Part shown: piece by piece, positions 15,046 to 23,741 of the stretch | Layout of the letters: each line of letters begins with the position of its first letter | Position numbering within the stretch: the first letter of the stretch is position 1 | Source: Caldilineaceae bacterium | Lineage (GTDB): Bacteria; Chloroflexota; Anaerolineae; Caldilineales; Caldilineaceae | Assembly: GCA_022821585.1 (NCBI GenBank) | Contig: JAJEDI010000079.1 | Coordinates: forward strand, 1 to 32,010 | DNA length: 32,010 bases | Direction of reading: 5' to 3' | Position numbers and translations under genes: made by a program | The notes under the pieces: model-generated | What the model was told of the DNA's origin: nothing | The model's input: only the letters and a program-made list of their open reading frames with translations | Database searches by the model: none

Positions 15046-15957
15046 ATGAGAGACGAACACCCATTTGAAGATCTCCTGGTGCTGATCAAGGGTGCCGGCG
15101 ACCTGGCGACCGGTGTGGCGTGGCGGCTGCACCGCTGCGGCATCCCGGTGGTGATGACCGAACTGCCCCAACCGCTAACGGTGAGGCGGACGGTGGCCTT
15201 TGCGCAGGCCGTGTACGACGAAGAGCACGAGGTGGAGGACGTCACGGCGCGCAGGGCGCTGGCGGCGGATGTGCCGGATGTGCTGGATGCGGGGGAGATC
15301 CCGGTTGTGGTCGATCCGGAGATGGAGGCGATCGACGAGCTGGCGCCGTCGGCCGTTGTCGACGCGATCGTAGCGAAGTGCAATACGGGCACGACGCTGG
15401 AGAGCGCGGAGTTCGTGGCGGCGCTGGGGCCGGGTTTTGAGGCCGGCGTAGACTGCCACGCGGTGATCGAGACGAATCGCGGCCCCAACCTGGGGCGAGC
15501 GATCTGGGAGGGCGCGGCCGAAGCCGATACAGGCACGCCGGGCGCAATTGCCGCGCCGACAGATGCGCAGGAATCGGGGGAGGGCGGCGATCGCAGCCCG
15601 GCAGATGATGCGGCGGCGCGGGTGCTGCGCGCGCCGGCGGCAGGCCGCTTTCAGGCGTTGGCGCGCATTGGCGACTGTCTAGCGTGCGGGGAACCTTTCG
15701 GCGCGGTTGTGGAGCCGGCGGGCGAGGAGACAACGCTGCTGGCGCCGTTTGCAGGCGTGCTGCGCGGGTTGATCCATGAAAGTGTAGCGCTGCAGCCGGG
15801 GCTCAAGATCGGCGATATCGACCCCCGCGGGAATCCCGAGTATGCGTTTCGCATCTCCGACAAGTCGCTGGCTGTGGGAGGCGGCGTGTTGGAGGCGTTT
15901 TTGCACTGGCACTTTGGCCGAAGCGACGACAGCGTGACCGAGGAGTTGGGGTTCTGA
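15046..15957 (+). CDS. yqeB: YqeB-type selenium-dependent molybdenum hydroxylase maturation protein (EF2563 family)
   Basis: A 303-residue protein of the YqeB/EF2563 family, encoded with selenium-dependent molybdenum hydroxylases and thought to help assemble or insert their cofactor; the exact biochemical step is not established. The N-terminus LLVLIKGAGDLATGVAWRLH is a Rossmann-like glycine loop diagnostic for the family, followed by VVMTELPQPLTVRRTVAFAQ. The C-terminal half has PEYAFRISDKSLAVGGGVLEA, also family-typical. A short Ala/Gly/Asp-rich insert lies near residues 165-190. No ribosome binding site is obvious before ATG 15046. Its stop overlaps the start of the CofE gene by one base (TGATG), so the two are translated together. 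No molybdenum hydroxylase gene itself is in the window, though a molybdopterin oxidoreductase is 8 kb away. Confidence 0.85.
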   Translation: MRDEHPFEDLLVLIKGAGDLATGVAWRLHRCGIPVVMTELPQPLTVRRTVAFAQAVYDEEHEVEDVTARRALAADVPDVLDAGEIPVVVDPEMEAIDELAPSAVVDAIVAKCNTGTTLESAEFVAALGPGFEAGVDCHAVIETNRGPNLGRAIWEGAAEADTGTPGAIAAPTDAQESGEGGDRSPADDAAARVLRAPAAGRFQALARIGDCLACGEPFGAVVEPAGEETTLLAPFAGVLRGLIHESVALQPGLKIGDIDPRGNPEYAFRISDKSLAVGGGVLEAFLHWHFGRSDDSVTEELGF

Positions 15958-16754
15958 TGGAGAGAAACCTTTCCCACAGCCCTCCCGAGCAGGAGGGCAT
16001 CCAGGTCTTTCCGATCCCTGGCATTCCGCTGGTGCAGCCGGGTGATGATCTGGCGGCGCTTATTGTCGAAGCGGCCGGGGCGGCGGGACTCTCCCTGATG
16101 TCCGGGGATATACTGGTGTTGGCGCAGAAGATCGTGAGCAAGGCTGAAGGGCGGCTGGTGCGTCTGGCGGATGTGAGGCCGGGCGAGGAGGCGTTGCGCC
16201 TGGCGGAGGAGACGGGTAAGGACGCGCGCGTGGTGCAGGCGGTGCTGGACGACAGTAATGCGGTCGTGCGCGCGCGGGAGGGGGTCCTGATCGTCGAGCA
16301 GAGCAGCGGCTGGGTGTGCGCGCACGCAGGGCTGGACCATTCGAATGTGGCGCCTGAGGAAGAAGAGACGGTGGCACTGCTGCCGGCGGACGCGGATGCC
16401 AGCGCGGCGGCGTTACGCGGCCGGATCCTGGAGGAGACCGGGGCAACGGTGGCTGTGCTGATCAGCGACAGTCACGGGCGGCCGTGGAAGATGGGGACGG
16501 TTGGCGTCTGTATCGGCTGCGCGGGTCTGCCGGCGCTGTGGGACCAGCGGGGGCTGACCGACCTGTTCGGATATGAGCTGGTCGCCAGCGAAGAGTGCAT
16601 TATCGATGAACTGTGCGCGGCGGCGACGCTGGTGATGGGCCAGAGCAGCGAGGGGCGACCGGCGGCGATTGTGCGCGGTTACAAGCGGCCGGACGTCGCG
16701 GACGCGCCGGCGCGTTCGATCCAGCGGCCGGCGGAGAAGGACCTGTTTCGGTGA
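15957..16754 (+). CDS. cofE: Coenzyme F420-0:L-glutamate ligase (CofE-like)
   Basis: Adds gamma-linked glutamates to coenzyme F420-0 using GTP, in the cytoplasm. The 265-residue protein matches CofE in length and motifs: IQVFPIPGIPLVQPGDDL at the start, DILVLAQKIVSKAEGRLV (residues ~45-65), a VVRAREGVLIVEQSSGWVCA segment with HAGLDHSNV, ISDSHGRPWKMGTVGVCIG, and a C-terminal ASEECIIDELCAAATLVMGQ helix. The start overlaps the YqeB stop by one base. No other F420-synthesis gene (cofC, cofD, fbiC) is visible here. Some CofE homologues outside the F420 pathway act on other substrates, so pairing with a molybdenum-enzyme maturation gene leaves room for a different role. Confidence 0.88.
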   Translation: MERNLSHSPPEQEGIQVFPIPGIPLVQPGDDLAALIVEAAGAAGLSLMSGDILVLAQKIVSKAEGRLVRLADVRPGEEALRLAEETGKDARVVQAVLDDSNAVVRAREGVLIVEQSSGWVCAHAGLDHSNVAPEEEETVALLPADADASAAALRGRILEETGATVAVLISDSHGRPWKMGTVGVCIGCAGLPALWDQRGLTDLFGYELVASEECIIDELCAAATLVMGQSSEGRPAAIVRGYKRPDVADAPARSIQRPAEKDLFR

Positions 16755-16764
16755 AGGGCAGGGC

Positions 16765-16799
16765 AAAAAACAAAGAGGAGCGAAAGAATCTCACTCCTC
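16765..16799 (-). terminator. Terminator of tRNA-Arg
   Basis: On the minus strand GAGGAGTG / CGCTCCTC (16799-16792 with 16782-16775, one G-T pair) forms an 8-bp stem with a nine-base loop, followed by TTTGTTTTTT (16774-16765). It sits five bases beyond the tRNA 3' end. The stem bases resemble the AGGAGTG heptamer seen elsewhere. Confidence 0.8.
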
Positions 16800-16803
16800 C
16801 TGA

Positions 16804-16878
16804 TGGTACCCCCGACAGGATTCGAACCTGTGCTCCCGGCTCCGGAGGCCGATGCTCTATCCACTGAGCTACGGGGGC
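16804..16878 (-). tRNA. tRNA-Arg (anticodon CCG)
   Basis: On the minus strand the sequence folds as a full cloverleaf: acceptor GCCCCCG/CGGGGGT, D arm GCTC-loop-GAGC, anticodon stem TCGGC/GCCGG with loop CTCCGGA giving anticodon CCG (reads CGG, arginine), short variable loop, and T arm ACAGG-TTCGAAT-CCTGT. The discriminator is A and CCA (16806-16804) is encoded. Confidence 0.96.
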
Positions 16879-17222
16879 AGGCCGCACTGAGAACGATAAC
16901 ACAACGGTTGCTCCTCAGGCAAACAGTATCGTTTGGGCGGGTGCATCCCTGATTTGGGGTGGGAACAGTCTAGCGGGGAATCGGTGCCAGCGGTTGCTGA
17001 AATTGTTTACTGGCTCTGGGAGAGACGCAGTGCAGGCGCCAAGCCTGGCCTTACCGTGGTGGGGTCCGTCAGTTGGAGGGAGTGCGAGGGCAGGCACAAG
17101 GCCGGCACCTTCGGGGATCTGATGGGACTGGCGGGACGTGGTCTGGCCAGGCACCTTCGATTAGGCACCTGTCACCAATATCGACACCCGGTCGACCAGG
17201 CATGTTGTAGGAGGGGGGGCGT

Positions 17223-17265
17223 TGCGGGGGCGGAGCCCCCGCACAAGGGAGGGCCGAATAGGCCC
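17223..17265. repeat. Twin GC-rich hairpins
   Basis: TGCGGGGGC-GGA-GCCCCCGCA is a perfect 9-bp stem with a three-base loop (17223-17243). It is followed by GGGCC-GAATA-GGCCC (17251-17265). No T-run follows. The form is like dispersed palindromic repeats (REP/BIME-like) found in GC-rich genomes. Confidence 0.6.
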
Positions 17266-17279
17266 GACCGCCCAAATGC

Positions 17280-17295
17280 AGTAGTCAGTGGTCAG
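17280..17295. repeat. Short heptamer repeat
   Basis: AGTAGTC-AGTGGTC-AG, two full seven-base units just after the twin hairpins. It is similar in style to the CACTGAC units at 18894 on the other strand. Confidence 0.45.
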
Positions 17296-17494
17296 AGGAG
17301 GCGTTTTTCTTACCATAGAGTTGAATGCGGACCGGACTGTGCTGAGTTGCTACCTAAGGTATAGGAGAGTTTGTCCCATTTTGGGATGCACACGTTTTGG
17401 CGGCGCCTGGCACCTTTGCACGGCGGGAGTTATCGAGCCGTTGTGGGCGTGATTGTAAATGACTTTCGGCCCTCCCTGTGCTATCATTCTTCGT

Positions 17495-17522
17495 AATTGT
17501 CCATTAACGGTTGCCAGTTGTC
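17495..17522. repeat. Degenerate heptamer repeat upstream of aminotransferase
   Basis: AATTGTC-CATTAAC-GGTTGCC-AGTTGTC: four seven-base units with shared TTG/TT-C positions, about 120 bases before the chosen start of the aminotransferase. Confidence 0.4.
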
Positions 17523-17643
17523 GTGTACTGCGCGGCCAGCGGAATTCTACACCAACCACCAGCCACAAACTCGGGCTTTTGCAGAAGCGCATTCAGTGCG
17601 GTCGCCAGAGCCTTCAACCACCTGTCTTAAGGAACGCGCCACC

Positions 17644-18852
<1,209 letters not shown>

Positions 18853-18893
18853 CTCCCCACAGCCGGCGTACAGTTTCCCATGGCCAGTGACTG

Positions 18894-18943
18894 CACTGAC
18901 CACAGAACACTGACCGCTGAACATTTACCACAGGACACTGGAC
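18894..18943. repeat. Heptamer tandem repeat abutting the aminopeptidase start
   Basis: Seven consecutive seven-base units: CACTGAC CACAGAA CACTGAC CGCTGAA CATTTAC CACAGGA CACTGGA, ending one base before ATG 18944. The only Shine-Dalgarno candidate, AGGA (18932-18935), lies inside the sixth unit. Confidence 0.7.
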
Positions 18944-20491
18944 ATGGAACTTCGGGTAGAACAGGGGAATATCGCTGAGAGCGATGTGGATCTGATCGTA
19001 ATCAATCTGTTCGCGGGGGTCACCGCGCCCGGGGGCGCGACCGGTGCGATCGACCGTGCGCTCAACGGCGCGATCAGCCGGTTGATCGCGCAGGGGGATT
19101 TCAGCGGCGAGGCCGAGACGACCGCGTTGCTCTATGCGCGCGCGAATGGCGGCGCGGCCGGGGATGAAGAGGCTGACTCAGGCGGGCTGCGCGCGCCGCG
19201 GGTGCTGATCGTGGGTCTGGGCAGCAGCGAAGGGTTTGGGCTGGGCCAGATCCGGAGGACGGCGGCGGTAGCGGCGCAGGCCGCGGCCAAGCTGAAGGGC
19301 GTCAAATCGATGGCGACGATCGTTCACGGCGCCGGGATCGCCGGTCACGACGCGGATGCGGCCGCGCAGGAGGTGGCGCTGGGAACGATTCTGGCCAGCT
19401 ACCGGTCCAAACAATATGGACGTAAGGAAGACGGCACGGGATTGGCGAGTTGTACGGTGGTGGAGTACAGCGCGGCCAAGCTGGAGGACGTTGAACGCGG
19501 GGTAGCCCGCGGGGAGGCGATCGGTCGCGCGGTGTGCAGTGCACGCGACCTCGTCAACGAGCCGGCCAACCTTCTGACGCCGGTGGAGATGGCGGCCCGC
19601 GCGGGGGCGATGGCGGCCGACGTTGGCTTGAAGTGCACGGTGCTGGACGAGGCTGCGATGCAGGAAGAGGGCATGGGGATTCTGCTGGCGGTGAGCCAAG
19701 GCAGTGTGAATCCGGCCCAGTTTGTTATTTTGGAGCATGCGCCTGCGGGAGATACGGAGGCGCCGCTGATTTTTGTGGGCAAGGGCATCACGTTCGACAC
19801 CGGTGGCATCAGCCTCAAGCGCACCGGCGGCATGTGGGCGATGAAGGACGATATGGGGGGCGCGGCGGCGGTGATCGGCGCGATGGAAGCGATTGGCCGG
19901 CTTGGCGTCCCGCGGCGGGTGATCGGGGTCGCGCCGTGTGTGGAGAATATGCCGGACGGCGAAGCTTTCCGGCCGGGTGATATCGTGACCGGCATGACCG
20001 GCAAAACGGCGGAGATCATCAGCACAGACGCGGAGGGGCGGCTGATCCTGGCGGATGCGCTGGCTTACGTCGCCCGATTCGATCCGGTGGCGGTTGTGGA
20101 CCTGGCGACGCTGACGGGCGCAATCGGCACGGCGCTGGGAATTCATATTCGCGCCGGCCTTTTCAGCAACGACAGTTCTCTGGAAGAGAATCTAATGGCC
20201 GCGGCCGACTACAGCGGGGACCTTCTGTGGCCGTTCCCGATGGATGCGGAGTATGAGAAGCCGATCAAGAGCGACATGGCTGAGGTCAAGAACAGCGCCG
20301 GGCGGTCCGGTGTGAGCAGCAGTGCGAAGTTTATTGAACATTTCACTGAAGGCTACCCCTGGGCCCATCTGGACATCGCCAATATGGTGCTGGCCGAAAG
20401 CCGTATCAACGCGGAGACGCCAAAGGGCGCGACGGGATACGGCGTGCGGCTGCTGGTTGAACTGGCAGAGCGGTACGCATCCGCCTCCTGA
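18944..20491 (+). CDS. pepA: Leucyl aminopeptidase, M17 family (PepA-like)
   Basis: A cytosolic, hexameric, two-metal exopeptidase that removes N-terminal residues from peptides. The 515-residue length fits the family. All metal and catalytic residues are present at a constant +10 offset from E. coli PepA: Lys280 and Asp285 in VGKGITFDTGGISLK, Asp303 in KDDMGG, and Asp362, Glu364 and Arg366 in STDAEGRL. The N-terminal domain (residues 1-~175) carries the usual macro-like fold. In place of the family's NTDAEGR it has STDAEGR, a tolerated change. ATG 18944 directly follows the heptamer array, which supplies its ribosome binding site. Downstream, the membrane-protein gene starts 85 bases later and may be co-transcribed. 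Confidence 0.94.
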   Translation: MELRVEQGNIAESDVDLIVINLFAGVTAPGGATGAIDRALNGAISRLIAQGDFSGEAETTALLYARANGGAAGDEEADSGGLRAPRVLIVGLGSSEGFGLGQIRRTAAVAAQAAAKLKGVKSMATIVHGAGIAGHDADAAAQEVALGTILASYRSKQYGRKEDGTGLASCTVVEYSAAKLEDVERGVARGEAIGRAVCSARDLVNEPANLLTPVEMAARAGAMAADVGLKCTVLDEAAMQEEGMGILLAVSQGSVNPAQFVILEHAPAGDTEAPLIFVGKGITFDTGGISLKRTGGMWAMKDDMGGAAAVIGAMEAIGRLGVPRRVIGVAPCVENMPDGEAFRPGDIVTGMTGKTAEIISTDAEGRLILADALAYVARFDPVAVVDLATLTGAIGTALGIHIRAGLFSNDSSLEENLMAAADYSGDLLWPFPMDAEYEKPIKSDMAEVKNSAGRSGVSSSAKFIEHFTEGYPWAHLDIANMVLAESRINAETPKGATGYGVRLLVELAERYASAS

Positions 20492-20576
20492 TTTGAAGAC
20501 GAAGGCGGTCGAGCGGGCCTCCGTCAGGAACCGGAAGCCGGTGACTGAGGATTGTAGAACTGTAGGAGAGACAGGT

Positions 20577-21320
20577 ATGCGGATGAGAATAGTGCGACGG
20601 TTGGGTTGGGGTGTTTTCGGCGGTCTGTTTCTGGCGGGGGCTCTGCCGAAGTTGACGCTGGCGGCAGGGACGGAGCAGACGGTCGGGACGGAGATCACGA
20701 CGGTGATGCCAGCGATGGTACCGTTGCTGGGGGCGGCTGCGGGGATTGAGCGCTTGATGGAGTTGGGCTGGCACTACCTGGAGTGGGGCGCGCTGCGTTT
20801 TTTGGGCTGGCGGCCCAGCGATCTCAAGTCACCCGGCTATATCGCGTTCAAACGCAGCACCAGCCTGCTGGCGGGCATTTTCCTCGGCGTTGTGGTCTCC
20901 AACTACAGCGGCATGCGTTTGATGGCCTATCTGGGCCAGTCGCTGCCCGGCTTTCTGGACCAGGTGCCAGACCTGTGGGACATTCTGGTAACAGGACTGA
21001 TGATCGGGGCGGGGACGAAGCCGACTCACGACCTGCTGGGGATTATCACCCAGGTGAAGAATTTGATCGGGAGCACCGCTTTGAAGCAGCGGGAAGAGGC
21101 CGGCGCGGCGCTGGCTGAAAGTATCCTCAAACTGCGGCAGGCCGATGCGCCGGCATCCTACCGTGTGGATGTGCCGGGCGTGGGCGCGACGCAAGTGCCT
21201 GGTGCGCCGGCGCAGGCAGCGCGCAACCGGATGCTGGATGAAAGCGGCGGGCGGCGTCGCGAGCGGAACATTGACCGCTATGCGAAGGCACTGCATGATA
21301 ATTTGTATAGTGGGAATTGA
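20577..21320 (+). CDS. Membrane protein of unknown function, 247 aa
   Basis: I do not recognise the family. Start at ATG 20577 is set by GTAGGAGAG six bases upstream; the frame is open further upstream but that part is the shadow of the aminopeptidase gene. Residues 1-30 form a cleavable-looking signal peptide (basic start, hydrophobic core, LAA). Hydrophobic segments follow at about 42-58, 95-118 and 132-146. The segment 135-165 (LVTGLMIGAGTKPTHDLLGI) is conserved-looking, and the tail (165-247) is charged and probably soluble. Similar small membrane proteins occur in phage holin-like and S-layer contexts, but nothing specific supports either here. It follows the aminopeptidase on the same strand with an 85-base gap. 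Confidence 0.75.
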   Translation: MRMRIVRRLGWGVFGGLFLAGALPKLTLAAGTEQTVGTEITTVMPAMVPLLGAAAGIERLMELGWHYLEWGALRFLGWRPSDLKSPGYIAFKRSTSLLAGIFLGVVVSNYSGMRLMAYLGQSLPGFLDQVPDLWDILVTGLMIGAGTKPTHDLLGIITQVKNLIGSTALKQREEAGAALAESILKLRQADAPASYRVDVPGVGATQVPGAPAQAARNRMLDESGGRRRERNIDRYAKALHDNLYSGN

Positions 21321-21949
21321 GGGGGGAGGGATTGACTCCAGTGCCTCTATCGGCTTGGAGGTCGTATAGGACACAGTATCCCCGGCAGGAGGCCCGGGCG
21401 CTGGCTAGTTCCGTTTCAGTGGCTTCGATACAATTTTCGGAAGCAGTTCCCCAACCGATCTGCAAAAGCGTCAGAGACGCTCATTGTGGTGAGCCCCGAT
21501 GTTTGGGCCCCGAATAGAAAATCGGCACATCTAGTCAGGCTCCTCTGGCCCCTCTAACATAGCCCGTCTATGGATAGGCTCCGTTGTATCCCGCAACAGT
21601 TTCTGAGAAAAACCATTGGTGCCCCAGAGGTTGGGGCGGTCATTGTCAGGGCACAGTTTCTCTTCCTCCTGTCCTAGGCAGAGGCCGATTCGCGAGATTT
21701 GACAAAGTTTGCCCTCCACTGTTACATTTGTTCTATTCCATTCATTATTGCAGATTGGCGTCCATAGAATCCGTTACTGAAATCTTCAGTTCGTTGACGT
21801 ACCGGTTGCGGTGACGAAAATCGACATTTCACGTTGATTTGTATGGCGTTTACACACTCCCGGCCTTACTCGAAGGCACGGCTCTTCGCGTTAAAGGCGT
21901 TTTGACGCCGGTTTTTCGGATCGGATATTGGGAAAGAGCATTAATCTGA
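21321..21949. other. Intergenic region ahead of the nuclease-like pair
   Basis: No gene is supported; the short open frames lack ribosome binding sites. The base composition falls from the aminopeptidase/membrane-protein region into this stretch. Near the right end lies a candidate promoter (21902-21929) overlapping an inverted repeat GGCGT-TTTG-ACGCC (21897-21910). Confidence 0.5.
21902..21929 (+). promoter_or_regulatory. Candidate promoter of the nuclease-like two-gene unit
   Basis: TTGACG (21902-21907) and GATATT (21924-21929) are separated by 16 bases, 20 bases upstream of ATG 21950. The -35 overlaps the inverted repeat GGCGT/ACGCC, which could be an operator. The short leader leaves room for only a weak ribosome binding site (GAAAGAG). 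Confidence 0.35.
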
Positions 21950-22450
21950 ATGGCTAGAACCAATCATGCAGACAGCAACATAAGCAAGGAGAGGTTCTCG
22001 TTAGCTTACATCAGGGCTGTCGCAGCCCACGCAGGTTTCTATACAGATGAGCCGCAGGTAGATAGAAGCAGTATAGACGGTGTTTTGCGGGCTGACTTTG
22101 GAAGAGGCCCCAGAATCGAATTCCAGGCCAAAGCAACTTCCCAGGACATTCATCGTGAAGACCACTTGGCCTTTTCTTTACCAATCGGAAACTACAGGGA
22201 CTTGTCTCAAGAAGCCATGGTCCCCCGCATTCTGATCGTTGTACTCATGCCCCAAGAACGGGGACAGTGGCTTCACCAGACAAGCCGTGAACTCTGTATG
22301 CGTCACTGCGCTTACTGGCTTTCAATGAGGGGGCAGCCGCCCGTCCCCAATACGACCAGCGTCACCGTTCGCATTCCTGTTGCCAACATCTTCGGCAGTG
22401 AGCAGCTTTCCGATCTTATGGAAAAGGTCGAAAGGGGGGAGCTGGTATGA
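21950..22450 (+). CDS. DUF4365-like PD-(D/E)XK nuclease-fold protein, 166 aa
   Basis: Residues ~35-65 carry the PD-(D/E)XK core in the style of DUF4365 proteins: Asp43 in SSIDGVL, then RIEFQAKATS with Glu57, Gln59 and Lys61. The Q-x-K form is a known variant in this superfamily, which includes restriction and repair nucleases. Residues ~75-110 (LAFSLPIGNYRDL then PRILIVVLMP) match the family's second half, where a strand like ILIVVLMP follows the core. No DNA-methyltransferase neighbour is present. The stop overlaps the next start (ATGA, 22447-22450), so the two proteins are translationally coupled and likely act together. The region is lower in GC than the flanking housekeeping genes, consistent with acquisition. 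Nuclease activity is inference from motif only. Confidence 0.7.
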   Translation: MARTNHADSNISKERFSLAYIRAVAAHAGFYTDEPQVDRSSIDGVLRADFGRGPRIEFQAKATSQDIHREDHLAFSLPIGNYRDLSQEAMVPRILIVVLMPQERGQWLHQTSRELCMRHCAYWLSMRGQPPVPNTTSVTVRIPVANIFGSEQLSDLMEKVERGELV

Positions 22451-23577
22451 GAGTTGAAATACGCGACCGGGAGGCGTTATCTTCGTTGTCACTCTTGAGC
22501 CTGCGTACATATCTCAAATCGCGGCAGTGGAATGACGAGGGTGATTGGGGAAACCGAGCGACGCTCTTCAGCAAAACCCATGAAAACAGAAAGTGGGAAA
22601 TCCTTTGCCCATTTCGAGACACATTCGCCGACTTTGCTGAAACGATGGGCGAAGCGATTTCAGTTCTCGCCACTGTTGAAAACAGGTCGCAGCTAGACGT
22701 ATTCCATGATTTGGAACGTACTGGAGCGGATGTCATCCATGTGCGCTCACCAAACGGGATGGCCGAGAAGGCACTCTCTCTCCGCCAGAACACGGAAATG
22801 CTGGATGCCGCTTACAGTTTATTGGCCTCAGCTGCCCGCGCCGCCGAAAAACCCAGCGCGGCTTATCGCGGTAGAACCAGCTCCAATGTGACCGACTACC
22901 TTGACAATGTCCTTCCCCTTCCGGGTTATCATGAAGGATACGACCTGACACTGCATTCCCCGGTGCCGGCGGGGTTCGGTACGCAGACTGACTTTGGAGA
23001 TGCTTATACAGCACCCTTCCCCCGGCGGGCTACGAAACAGTTATCCAAAGCACTTCACTATACTTCGCGGGCGATCACCGAATCCGTATCCGGAGATACG
23101 CTGGAGCCTTTCAGCCAAGTGGTAAAGGAAGGAGTTAGCGCCAATCTTTGCGAATCAGTGGCGACGCTGGCAGAGAACGGGCGAGGAATCGAGATAGCTC
23201 TGTTTTGGGCGGGTGTGCGCCCATCAAACGTCCCAGACACAAACTACAAGTTTTCTGAGAATTCGGCGGGTATACTGTCGGAGGCGGCAGATTTTCTCCG
23301 GCGCAATGATCCTTCCTTTGACGAACATTTGATTGCACAGGTTGTCAAACTAGAGAAAAAGCCTAACAATTTCGATGGGAAGGCGGTCCTTTTGACGGTA
23401 AGGGATGAGAGATTGGTCCGCATTCAAGTTGAATTTGAGCAACCTGTCTATGACTTGGTGATTCAAGCGTTTCGAAACCAAGAGTTCGTCAGCTTGGATG
23501 GCGATATACTTCCAACCAGCAACGGGTATGAATTGCGACAGCCCCGGAACCTGACTTTCGTTGAGAACAATGGGTGA
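22447..23577 (+). CDS. Unrecognised partner protein of the DUF4365-like gene, 376 aa
   Basis: Start ATG 22447 overlaps the preceding stop. I recognise no domain. The N-terminus (MRVEIRDREALSSLSLLSLR) is followed by a region resembling a small alpha/beta module (residues ~1-75, ending in a long helix FADFAETMGEAISVLA). The middle (~90-300) is helical with conserved-looking aromatic and Gly/Pro patches, and the C-terminal ~80 residues are strand-rich (KAVLLTVRDERLVRIQVEF). No membrane segment, ATPase motif (no GxxxxGKS/T) or metal-binding cysteine cluster is visible. My recollection is that proteins of about this size with an N-terminus of this style accompany DUF4365 genes elsewhere, but I cannot verify this. 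Function unknown; coupling suggests sensor, toxin-partner or effector-recognition roles. Confidence 0.8.
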   Translation: MRVEIRDREALSSLSLLSLRTYLKSRQWNDEGDWGNRATLFSKTHENRKWEILCPFRDTFADFAETMGEAISVLATVENRSQLDVFHDLERTGADVIHVRSPNGMAEKALSLRQNTEMLDAAYSLLASAARAAEKPSAAYRGRTSSNVTDYLDNVLPLPGYHEGYDLTLHSPVPAGFGTQTDFGDAYTAPFPRRATKQLSKALHYTSRAITESVSGDTLEPFSQVVKEGVSANLCESVATLAENGRGIEIALFWAGVRPSNVPDTNYKFSENSAGILSEAADFLRRNDPSFDEHLIAQVVKLEKKPNNFDGKAVLLTVRDERLVRIQVEFEQPVYDLVIQAFRNQEFVSLDGDILPTSNGYELRQPRNLTFVENNG

Positions 23578-23741
23578 TTCTCCGTCAGGCCCCCTCTAAG
23601 GGCGGCACTAGACAATGCTTAGGGAGAGGCAGCTATCCCCTCTCTCAGCCGCCATCATCCCTCCATGCTACGCAATCCCCGTCCCACAACAATCATTACG
23701 CCGACATCATTTCTCCACAGGCACATCATCTTGTGCACAAC

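Larger units (their letters stand above)
16879..17494. other. Intergenic region without a convincing gene
   Basis: Open frames here are low-complexity and lack ribosome binding sites. The region holds paired hairpins at 17223-17265 and heptamer-like repeats at 17280-17295 and 17495-17522. The aminotransferase promoter should lie at its right end but no clear -35/-10 pair was seen. Confidence 0.5.

Noticed and set aside
16600..16902. Minus-strand frame with PVAQWIEHRPPEPGAQVRIL
   Set aside because: This is the well-known false translation of a tRNA gene; the tRNA-Arg lies exactly there.
16933..17364. 143-residue plus-strand frame
   Set aside because: Runs through GC-rich palindromes and repeats, without ribosome binding site or motif.
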